Origin: a virus
Reading direction: 5' to 3' (one strand)
IMG/VR virus record: IMGVR_UViG_3300042905_002644
Span: 1 to 27,739 of that record
Length of the DNA: 27,739 bases
Every line of letters starts with the position of its first letter. Positions within the stretch are counted from its first letter, which is position 1. The notes beneath the pieces were generated by a model. That model was not told the origin of the DNA, did not search any database, and saw nothing but the letters and a program-made list of their open reading frames with translations. The position numbers and the translations under genes are program-made. This document shows positions 22,808 through 27,739 of the stretch, piece after piece.

Positions 22808-23256
22808 AAAAAAAAAGCGTTGCCCGACCTTTTCCATGCCTCAATCTTCTTTTTGTTGTACTCAAAATCGTACTTTAAAAGGTTTTCCGATTTGTCAACA
22901 AAGCACACCGAAGCCACCCGGTAAATAATATCCTTGCTAATAATAAATTTCAACCTTTCCTCTAACCGGGCATTGAGTTTAACCGCCTCGTTAATGTTTA
23001 CTTTTCGCGGGTCGGAATAGATTTTCTTAACCGCTTCAACGTGCTGCAAAAGGTATTCATTAGTGACACCGTTTTGCATTTCCTGAAAGAATGTCAATGC
23101 CTCTAAACCTCGCTCAAATGGCAGATTGTTCTTATCAACAAACTCAAAGTAATCAACGCCCTCGCAATTAAACGCGAAACTTAACGCAAAATCATGCGTG
23201 GGCGGTTGTGGTTTCTGCGAAGATTTCGTGAATAGGTTTTTTATCAGTCCAAACAT
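22654..23256 (-). CDS. Tail assembly chaperone (G-type), 200 aa
   Basis: Sits just before the tape measure, the usual chaperone position. An alpha/beta N-terminal part (FALSFAFNCEGVDYFEFVD) and helical middle are followed by a charged helical end (LNLAELQTLEKELSKES). Start ATG at 23256 overlaps the upstream gene by 65 bp, a large overlap without an obvious alternative. Codons 147-150 read GCT TTT TTT TTA, a slippery run from which a -1 shift enters the longer frame. These chaperones coat the tape measure before tube polymerisation. Confidence 0.65.
   Translation of the reverse strand: MFGLIKNLFTKSSQKPQPPTHDFALSFAFNCEGVDYFEFVDKNNLPFERGLEALTFFQEMQNGVTNEYLLQHVEAVKKIYSDPRKVNINEAVKLNARLEERLKFIISKDIIYRVASVCFVDKSENLLKYDFEYNKKKIEAWKRSGNAFFLSAPIRKLIPFLEKSGEFSLTYLEIVQKIESIELNLAELQTLEKELSKESD
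22807..22813 (-). promoter_or_regulatory. Slippery heptamer T_TTT_TTA for -1 frameshifting
   Basis: The A9 run on the + strand (22808-22816) gives T9 then A on the coding strand. In the chaperone frame it contains T TTT TTA, the same heptamer as the HIV-1 gag-pol site, and also T TTT TTT. After a -1 slip the next codon is ATC at 22807-22805. No convincing stimulatory hairpin was seen downstream by eye. Confidence 0.55.
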
Positions 23257-23419
23257 GGTTTATTGTTTTTTGAAAAATTAATCTTTTTATCTCGATTTGT
23301 AATTGCTCTCCGTCCTTTTGATACTTGCGCTTTTTGGGCATTCCATTACACCCGCAGGATTCACCAACGTACATCCACCCTGAATTAATCAGGAAATCAT
23401 GCGCTACCTCAATCCCCAT
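23192..23419 (-). CDS. Small Cys-containing protein of tail module, 75 aa
   Basis: Start at MGIEVAHDF (23419), giving an 11-bp overlap with the previous gene; the open frame runs further to 23443. GWMYVGESCGCNGMPKKRKYQ at about 14-34 has a CGC motif next to a KKRKY basic patch, then IEIKRLIFQKTINHVW. This resembles small Bacteroidetes phage proteins with 'Y.G..C.C' followed by basic residues, which probably bind zinc. Function unknown. It overlaps the chaperone start by 65 bp, so one of the two starts may need adjusting. Confidence 0.55.
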   Translation of the reverse strand: MGIEVAHDFLINSGWMYVGESCGCNGMPKKRKYQKDGEQLQIEIKRLIFQKTINHVWTDKKPIHEIFAETTTAHA

Positions 23420-23717
23420 AAACGTACTTGTAAAGCGCACCAAGCGCGTAAATAACGAGCGTATTTAAGGCACAAAGACAAACCAAGTGAATAGGTATAG
23501 CCAAAGACAAATGATATACAGGCAGAGCGAACAAAAGCCCATGAATTGAAGCCATGCAGGGCGGGCAAGTAAATAAAGGTTTGTGCATCCATTCGGGCAA
23601 ATGCAATTCAAAGTAGTTTCCAAACCTGTTGAAAATACTAAAATCGTAGGTCAACAAAACGTGGACACCTATGCACCACAGGCAATTTATCAGTAGTATG
23701 TATAGGTCTATGCACAT
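23409..23717 (-). CDS. Membrane protein with CPPC motif, 102 aa
   Basis: Start ATG at 23717 preferred over the TTG two codons earlier. Hydrophobic helices at about 3-24 (LYILLINCLWCIGVHVLLT) and in the C-terminal half (HGLLFALPVYHL ... VCLCALNTLVIYALGALY). Between them stands PLFTCPPCMASIHG, a Cys-x2-Cys-x3-H-G segment similar to the TCPxCxGFWxG signature of DUF1360-like phage membrane proteins, from memory. It is odd to find a membrane protein between structural genes; possible roles include superinfection effects or tail-tip/membrane contact. Confidence 0.6.
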   Translation of the reverse strand: MCIDLYILLINCLWCIGVHVLLTYDFSIFNRFGNYFELHLPEWMHKPLFTCPPCMASIHGLLFALPVYHLSLAIPIHLVCLCALNTLVIYALGALYKYVYGD

Positions 23718-24076
23718 TCGCAAGGGTAGTTTACGCTTGTTGCCTCGGTGTCGATGTAGTCAAAATCAAAAACAAAGTCCGTGTATTCCACGTTGCAAAT
23801 CGTTACCACCACAGGGTCGCAAGCATCGGGCAAATATACATTGAACAAAACTTGCCCTATACCCTCGTTCCAAAATCCTTCTTGGTCAGCATCCTTGGTA
23901 AGCGTTATTTTTCCATCGGCATCGGTGGTATAAGTTCGCTCCAAAACTGACCCATTGGAAAAAGTGAAACTAATTGTGTAATCGGTTTCAGCAGTTAGGC
24001 CCAAGTTCAACACGATTGAACCAATGCAGCCCGCTATTTTTTGAGTGTATGCGCTCCCGCAGTTAATTAATGACAT
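23708..24076 (-). CDS. Hypothetical beta-rich, Cys-containing protein, 122 aa
   Basis: The chain is mostly beta: YTISFTFSNGSVLERTYTTDADGKITLTKD, VLFNVYLPDACDPVVVTI and FVFDFDY. Cysteines occur near both ends (NCGSAY, AGCIGS and the C-terminal PCECA). It resembles a small Ig-like or tail-decorating domain; no family recognised. A possible TACTTTTG box lies 19 nt upstream at 24096-24103, but inside the preceding coding sequence, so it may be chance. Its end overlaps the next gene. Confidence 0.55.
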   Translation of the reverse strand: MSLINCGSAYTQKIAGCIGSIVLNLGLTAETDYTISFTFSNGSVLERTYTTDADGKITLTKDADQEGFWNEGIGQVLFNVYLPDACDPVVVTICNVEYTDFVFDFDYIDTEATSVNYPCECA

Positions 24077-24079
24077 TGG

Positions 24080-24625
24080 TTACCTCTTTATTCCCCAAAA
24101 GTACAAATCTTGCGGCCAATCTTTACGCTGAAAGAAAAAATATTGCGAAAAAACCTCATCAATATCGACCGCTTCGCGAATATCTTTCTCGGTTAAATTC
24201 TTGTAATAATCAGACCATTCACCCTCTAACAATGGCGCGTCCTGCGGTGATGTCCTGCGTGTTCCGTGTTCGGGTCTGCCTGTTGTGGCGCAAGTAAATA
24301 GGAATAAACCGCCACTTCTTAATAGCTTGTGGCAAATATTTTGCAACGATTCTTCATAAAACATATCATGTTCAAAGCATTCCGTTGAAATTATCGTATC
24401 GAATTGCTCGTTTTTAATCTCAAATCGGTGTGCCGGGCAAACAATATCAACATTCTTACCATCTGCTACATCAATGCCGACATATTTCGCGCCCGTGTCG
24501 AATAGGTCGCGGTTGCTGCCATTAATATCAAGGCTGCCAATGTCTAAGACCCTAACCTCCTTAAAGTATTCAGGATAGATTTCTTTTACTTGTTCGCAAA
24601 ATTGTCGTTGCTCAAAGTGTGCCAT
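24080..24625 (-). CDS. SAM-dependent methyltransferase, class I, 181 aa
   Basis: Start at MAHFEQRQF (24625), giving a 14-bp overlap with the glycosyltransferase; the frame opens further upstream inside that gene. Motif I reads VRVLDIGSLDINGS (about 24-37), the acidic end of the next strand is YVGIDV (Asp52), and FDTIISTECFEHD is the post-motif-II region (75-87), followed by LLRSGGLFLFTCAT. This is the Methyltransf_11-like Rossmann fold. It lacks the (D/N)PPY motif of adenine-N6 DNA methyltransferases, so a small-molecule or sugar substrate is more likely. It is paired with the glycosyltransferase. Confidence 0.75.
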   Translation of the reverse strand: MAHFEQRQFCEQVKEIYPEYFKEVRVLDIGSLDINGSNRDLFDTGAKYVGIDVADGKNVDIVCPAHRFEIKNEQFDTIISTECFEHDMFYEESLQNICHKLLRSGGLFLFTCATTGRPEHGTRRTSPQDAPLLEGEWSDYYKNLTEKDIREAVDIDEVFSQYFFFQRKDWPQDLYFWGIKR

Positions 24626-25229
24626 TTCGTTTGTATTTGGTTTTAAATAATTGAATGTCTTTTTCGCATTGAATGTAAAAATCGCCCGTGCTGCATGATG
24701 TTGACATTTCGGTTTCAACCATCAAATCATTCATTTGAGCGGGCTGCATTTCCTGAAATAACCAATCATCACCGCAGGCAATCAATAAATCTTCGGGAAT
24801 CGGCTTGTAAAGTTCTTTCCTGAATAGTAGCAAACAGCCCCACCCATGCGGGCGGGTGTCAATAACAGAAGTTCGGGCGAATCTTTGTTCCTGCTTTTTT
24901 AGCTGGTAGTTATCCCATGATTGACCTACAATGCAATAACCTACGTTGACCGAAAAGGCAATGTTAGGGTCGAAATTTATATCATCGTTGCAAAGAGCGA
25001 CAAGTTCGGTTTTGGCTAATTCAACTCCTTTATTCCATGAAGGATTAACGAAAAGGTTGTCATCCGTGTCAATGTGAATAATCTTTGAGTGTGTTAATAA
25101 TGAAAGTTGGCTTTTAGCGTTGTGAATCAAAATAATTTTGTCAACTAATTCACAGCCGATTAAATCCATTAATAATTTCGGTGTTCGATGTGATAGCCCT
25201 AATGTTGGAATAACAACCGTGTATTTCAT
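24612..25229 (-). CDS. Glycosyltransferase family 2-like (GT-A), 205 aa
   Basis: MKYTVVIPTLGL is the start of a GT-A Rossmann fold, NPSWNKGVELAKTELVALCNDDINFD (in two parts, 62-70 and 71-87) contains the GT2 helix and the acidic NDD metal motif at 81-83, and GWGCLLLFRKELY and CGDDWLF resemble the acceptor/ED region. It is short, so a minimal catalytic domain. It begins 4 nt after a TAACTTTG box that overlaps the terL stop, giving it a separate, probably leaderless, transcript. It likely acts with the overlapping methyltransferase on a glycan of the virion or the host surface. Confidence 0.7.
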   Translation of the reverse strand: MKYTVVIPTLGLSHRTPKLLMDLIGCELVDKIILIHNAKSQLSLLTHSKIIHIDTDDNLFVNPSWNKGVELAKTELVALCNDDINFDPNIAFSVNVGYCIVGQSWDNYQLKKQEQRFARTSVIDTRPHGWGCLLLFRKELYKPIPEDLLIACGDDWLFQEMQPAQMNDLMVETEMSTSCSTGDFYIQCEKDIQLFKTKYKRNGTL

Positions 25230-25233
25230 GGGT

Positions 25234-25241
25234 CAAAGTTA
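25234..25241 (-). promoter_or_regulatory. -7 promoter box TAACTTTG, 4 nt before ATG of GT gene
   Basis: CAAAGTTA on the + strand. It overlaps the terL TAA stop (25239-25241); the gap to the ATG at 25229 is ACCC. No clear TTTG at -33, though the region upstream is AT-rich. Confidence 0.6.
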
Positions 25242-26546
25242 ATTAATTATTGTAAAATTAGATAAAAAAGTATTTGCCGCATATCGGGCGCAATCCAATA
25301 AGTCTAATTGTTGTGCTGGGTCGTTCCTGTCCTGCTTTTTTAGACTTCCATCGGCCCGCAAGGTAGCGTTTTCAAGGTCAAATTTTAATCCAAGTGTTTT
25401 ATTTCGCAGCATCTTGAAATCACCGCGCGAAAGGATTGAGTTAAACAATACCCGGTTCTTTTCCAATGGTGGGTTAATTGTTGGTACTAATAATTGATTT
25501 CGGCCTAATCTTAATTCCTTTTGAATTATTTTGTAATATGTTTGGTTATCCTTCACCATTGCAGACCCACTATTACCTGAAGCGTCACCTGTAACCAAAA
25601 ACACTTTGTTCGGGTAGTGAGCATTGATATACTCGCACATCTGATAAATATCGCTATTTGGTAGCTTTATGGCATCGTAAATATGAAGCGAATTAATCCC
25701 ATTTGATTGAAAAATAATGCAGGACATTGGGTTTTTATTGAAGTCGAACGATATGCAAATTTCCCTGTTTGGGTTAAACTCCATCTCATTTACACAATGC
25801 TTATTTTCATCAAAAGCATAGGCCCATCGGCTTCCATCGTGGTCAAAATTAGTCCAATCACCTAAAATGAACTGCCTTTTGTACCTTTCATCTAATTGCT
25901 CCCATCCTTCTTTTTGCTCATTGGTAACAAAGGCATTATCATCAGGATAGGCTAATTGATAGTAGTATTTTGGCGGTAAATTATTTTCTAAAAACGGAAC
26001 GTGAACTTTGTTTTTAATCCATTTTTGGGTCGGGTTGAACGTGGCTAATGAAATCGGGTTCGGCATTTTATCTACGTACCACGAACCTAATCGACTATTG
26101 CCTATGTTCCAAAGTTTTTCGCTTAGTTCTTCGATTTGTTCGTAAAATATTCCATTGGTTTCAAGTCCTAAAAAGCTATTTAATTCAGGGTCATGGCTTA
26201 TGTTTTCGCCCATGAAAAATATCTTTGAATCGCTTGTTTTGTGGTATAGGTAGTAGTTTGATTTATCCCTGCTCCATTTCCAATTAGTCATCCCATCCAC
26301 AATTTTCGCAAACGTCGGGATGGTGGTTTTTTGAAGTGCCGGGAAATCGGATCGGATAACGTGCCACCGGGTGTTAGGGAAATTCTTTGCTAATGTTAAT
26401 TGTAAGGCAGCACAAACAAAGGTCTTACCGCCACGAATTGCGCCTCCATAAAAAAAGTACCTGTAAGCATTTTGACCGTGTATTGCCTCCAATGCCTTGC
26501 AGTAAAACTCCCATTGTTTTGGGTTTTTTTGAAAATCAACAATCAT
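25239..26546 (-). CDS. terL: Terminase large subunit (packaging ATPase/nuclease), 435 aa
   Basis: Walker A GGAIRGGKT at about 34-42 and a Walker B-type strand GIFYEQIEE at 132-140 form the ATPase. The nuclease half has ISFDFNKNP (Asp268), VTGDASG (Asp321) and a late DLLDCARYA (Asp418 region) as the expected RNase H-like acidic residues. It drives DNA translocation into the prohead and cuts concatemers. The start overlaps the terS stop (ATGA), and the length is normal for terL. In the window this is the clearest homology call. Confidence 0.9.
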   Translation of the reverse strand: MIVDFQKNPKQWEFYCKALEAIHGQNAYRYFFYGGAIRGGKTFVCAALQLTLAKNFPNTRWHVIRSDFPALQKTTIPTFAKIVDGMTNWKWSRDKSNYYLYHKTSDSKIFFMGENISHDPELNSFLGLETNGIFYEQIEELSEKLWNIGNSRLGSWYVDKMPNPISLATFNPTQKWIKNKVHVPFLENNLPPKYYYQLAYPDDNAFVTNEQKEGWEQLDERYKRQFILGDWTNFDHDGSRWAYAFDENKHCVNEMEFNPNREICISFDFNKNPMSCIIFQSNGINSLHIYDAIKLPNSDIYQMCEYINAHYPNKVFLVTGDASGNSGSAMVKDNQTYYKIIQKELRLGRNQLLVPTINPPLEKNRVLFNSILSRGDFKMLRNKTLGLKFDLENATLRADGSLKKQDRNDPAQQLDLLDCARYAANTFLSNFTIIN

Positions 26547-26992
26547 TCAAGGTTAATTTCCTTTCCATCAGGTGTTTTGATGGTTGTTGGGGCTTTGTTG
26601 ATAGATTCGCCATTTGTGGTAAGGTCTAATCTTTCACCGTATTTCTTAGGCGAAAGTTTCGACATCAGCCATTTGCGGGCATCTACCCTAAGTCGGGAGC
26701 GATTAATAAATTCTGAATTTTGAACCACATTTCCGCCCTCTGTTATTTTCGCGTCACCGCTTGAATCATCGGCTATTTCGATAATTTGTTCGGCCATAAA
26801 ATCCATTTGCTGCTCCTTCGCGCGCGCGTACTTGGCGGCATTTTCGGGTGTTTTTTCTTTCCATTCCCTAAAATACCGCCTTGAAACATCAAATTCTTTG
26901 CAAATTAAAGTCAGTCCATCCGATGAAGTTGCAATCCTTTCGCAAATCTCATCAAATATCTTCTCCGTTAATTTTGGCTGCTCTTTTGCCAT
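26543..26992 (-). CDS. terS: Terminase small subunit, 149 aa
   Basis: Residues about 10-50 are an HTH domain (LTLICKEFDVSRRYFREW at 27-44), then a helical oligomerisation region (AAKYARAKEQQMDFMAEQII) and SRLRVDARKWLMSKLSPKKYG, which is a typical TerS segment. The tail is Thr/Lys-rich. It directly precedes terL with an ATGA overlap, the usual order. It should recognise the packaging site and feed DNA to TerL. Confidence 0.85.
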   Translation of the reverse strand: MAKEQPKLTEKIFDEICERIATSSDGLTLICKEFDVSRRYFREWKEKTPENAAKYARAKEQQMDFMAEQIIEIADDSSGDAKITEGGNVVQNSEFINRSRLRVDARKWLMSKLSPKKYGERLDLTTNGESINKAPTTIKTPDGKEINLE

Positions 26993-27250
26993 TTACCTAC
27001 ATTTCATTTCACAAGTCCCAATCGTTATTCCGTTGGCGTTAATATCATTTATTGAGTAACTTCCCGCCTTTTCATATTCTTTCATTTCCTTTCGCGTTCC
27101 TTTGAAACTTGAAAACCATTGATAGTTTACCTTCGCTTCCTCCCCGGTTAGTTTACTTACTTGGGTTGTTTTGAGCGTTTGTGTGCATTCGTATTCCTTT
27201 ACACAGGAACAAAACAAGCTGATTAGTATGATTGTGATTAGTGTTTTCAT
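26993..27250 (-). CDS. Small lipoprotein with own promoter, 85 aa
   Basis: Signal peptide with hydrophobic core (MKTLITIILISLF) and a lipid-attachment Cys at about residue 16 (CSC). The mature part is polar with four cysteines in all after the signal (YECTQ, TCEMKCR), perhaps two disulfides, and a WFSSFKG segment. It ends right next to terS. A TAACTTTG box stands 4 nt before the ATG, so it is probably expressed from a leaderless mRNA. Small phage lipoproteins sometimes block superinfection; this is only a hypothesis. Confidence 0.65.
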   Translation of the reverse strand: MKTLITIILISLFCSCVKEYECTQTLKTTQVSKLTGEEAKVNYQWFSSFKGTRKEMKEYEKAGSYSINDINANGITIGTCEMKCR

Positions 27251-27254
27251 CCCA

Positions 27255-27262
27255 CAAAGTTA
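27255..27262 (-). promoter_or_regulatory. -7 promoter box TAACTTTG, 4 nt before ATG of lipoprotein
   Basis: CAAAGTTA on the + strand; gap TGGG to the ATG at 27250. The upstream intergenic region (27263-27287) is AT-rich; a -33 TTTG is not clear. Confidence 0.65.
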
Positions 27263-27287
27263 CAAATTTTTCATTAAATTAAATTTA

Positions 27288-27560
27288 TCAGCATCCTTTC
27301 GGGTAGTGTTCGGGTATTTCGGTGGGAGGCGGGGTTCGCTTAATAAATGGAACATTAACCGTTGGAGGGCTGGTTGTTTCGTCAAATTTAACGCTTTCGG
27401 CCCATTTCTTCCATTGCTCCAATTCTTCGGGTGAGATTGGGTCTTGTTCTTCCTCTGCAAGCATGGCCTTAACAATTTCGACAATTTCCTGCATTTCAGT
27501 TTGAATTGGCAGGATTCCAAGTTCATCCGCAAGGTAGTTATGTAGTTTTTGGTAGTTCAT
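27288..27560 (-). CDS. Hypothetical acidic protein, 90 aa
   Basis: Start at MNYQKLHNYL (27560) chosen because CAAAGG directly precedes it; the frame continues to a TTG at 27623 but that part looks like leader. The N-terminal half is helical and acidic (VEIVKAMLAEEEQDPISPEELEQW), the C-terminal half is Pro-rich (PPTVNVPFIKRTPPPTEIPEHYP). No family recognised. It may be an early-late junction gene; the distance to the lipoprotein promoter is about 25 nt. Confidence 0.55.
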   Translation of the reverse strand: MNYQKLHNYLADELGILPIQTEMQEIVEIVKAMLAEEEQDPISPEELEQWKKWAESVKFDETTSPPTVNVPFIKRTPPPTEIPEHYPKGC

Positions 27561-27625
27561 CCTTTGATTTTTGTTTGTTGTATTGGCGATATAAAGTAGC
27601 GTGTAGCCATGAGTTATAACCAATG

Positions 27626-27739
27626 CTATGCGACACGTACATCAACAACAATTGCGGTTTTAGTATGGTAAACAACAAATCTATATTCAGTTTGTGTTCC
27701 TTTCTTAATCCACAAAGCACAGTTATAAATACCTTCTTT
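27626..27739 (-). CDS. C-terminal fragment of unknown gene (5' partial)
   Basis: Open from the window edge for 37 codons to TAG (27626-27628). It reads KEGIYNCALWIKKGTQTEYR and on to TAIVVDVRVA, an alternating strand pattern with normal amino-acid use, unlike the neighbouring shadow frames. The start is outside the window, so no family can be given. Confidence 0.45.
   Translation of the reverse strand, partial: KEGIYNCALWIKKGTQTEYRFVVYHTKTAIVVDVRVA

Noticed and set aside
22523-22837. Independent 104-aa gene starting at 22837
   Set aside because: It would overlap the chaperone by 184 nt in another frame, while a slippery heptamer in the overlap explains the frame better as an extension.
24096-24103. 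TACTTTTG box upstream of the 122-aa gene as a promoter
   Set aside because: Matches TAnnTTTG, but lies in the coding sequence for LYFW of the methyltransferase and lacks a -33 partner, so it may be chance.
1-27739. tRNA, rRNA genes and CRISPR arrays
   Set aside because: No cloverleaf-like sequences with CCA-proximal T-arm motif and no regularly spaced direct repeats were seen on reading both strands.

Overview
The window looks like part of a tailed, siphovirus-like phage or prophage of a Bacteroidetes host. The late genes are recognisable: small and large terminase, portal, Mu gpF-like head protein, scaffold, capsid, tail tape measure, collagen-like fibre, holin and M15 endolysin. The host group is inferred from promoters of the Bacteroidetes form (TAnnTTTG, sometimes with an upstream TTTG), from A-rich sequences in place of Shine-Dalgarno sites, and from the low GC content. 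No integrase, tRNA, rRNA or CRISPR array is visible, so lifestyle cannot be settled. Both ends cut through genes.

Left arm, + strand (1-2783): the 3' end of a probable PD-(D/E)XK nuclease, then small early-type genes (a beta-rich unknown, an HTH protein, a Lys-rich protein, an unknown, a two-TM protein). Next come two hairpin elements at 1931-1978 and 2223-2271 with an identical 11-nt loop but different, fully compensated stems; they bracket a 67-aa gene. A second small unit (2268-2791) lies between inverted copies of a 10-bp sequence and holds a strong promoter and two small genes.

Right arm, - strand (2832-27739), read right to left: a partial unknown gene, a small acidic protein, a lipoprotein, terS, terL, a glycosyltransferase plus methyltransferase pair with its own promoter, tail genes (small proteins, assembly chaperone with a likely -1 frameshift, tape measure, two large distal-tail proteins), a second glycosyltransferase, portal, Mu gpF-like protein, a 123-aa protein, a 21-aa micro-ORF, scaffold, capsid, neck proteins, two paralogous tail proteins, receptor or fibre genes, and a lysis cassette. 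Genes are packed tightly, many with ATGA overlaps. The two arms converge at about 2784-2831.

Most notable points: (i) the hairpin and inverted-repeat cassette region; (ii) four genes whose ATG lies exactly 4 nt after a TAnnTTTG box, which predicts leaderless mRNAs; (iii) a U_UUU_UUA slippery heptamer in the tail chaperone gene, with a -1 frame that stays open up to the tape-measure start; (iv) the tape-measure module placed between terminase and portal, away from the tail-tube candidates; (v) two glycosyltransferases and a methyltransferase inside the structural region; (vi) duplicated tail genes separated by a terminator and a promoter. All functions are judged by eye from sequence; no database search was run.
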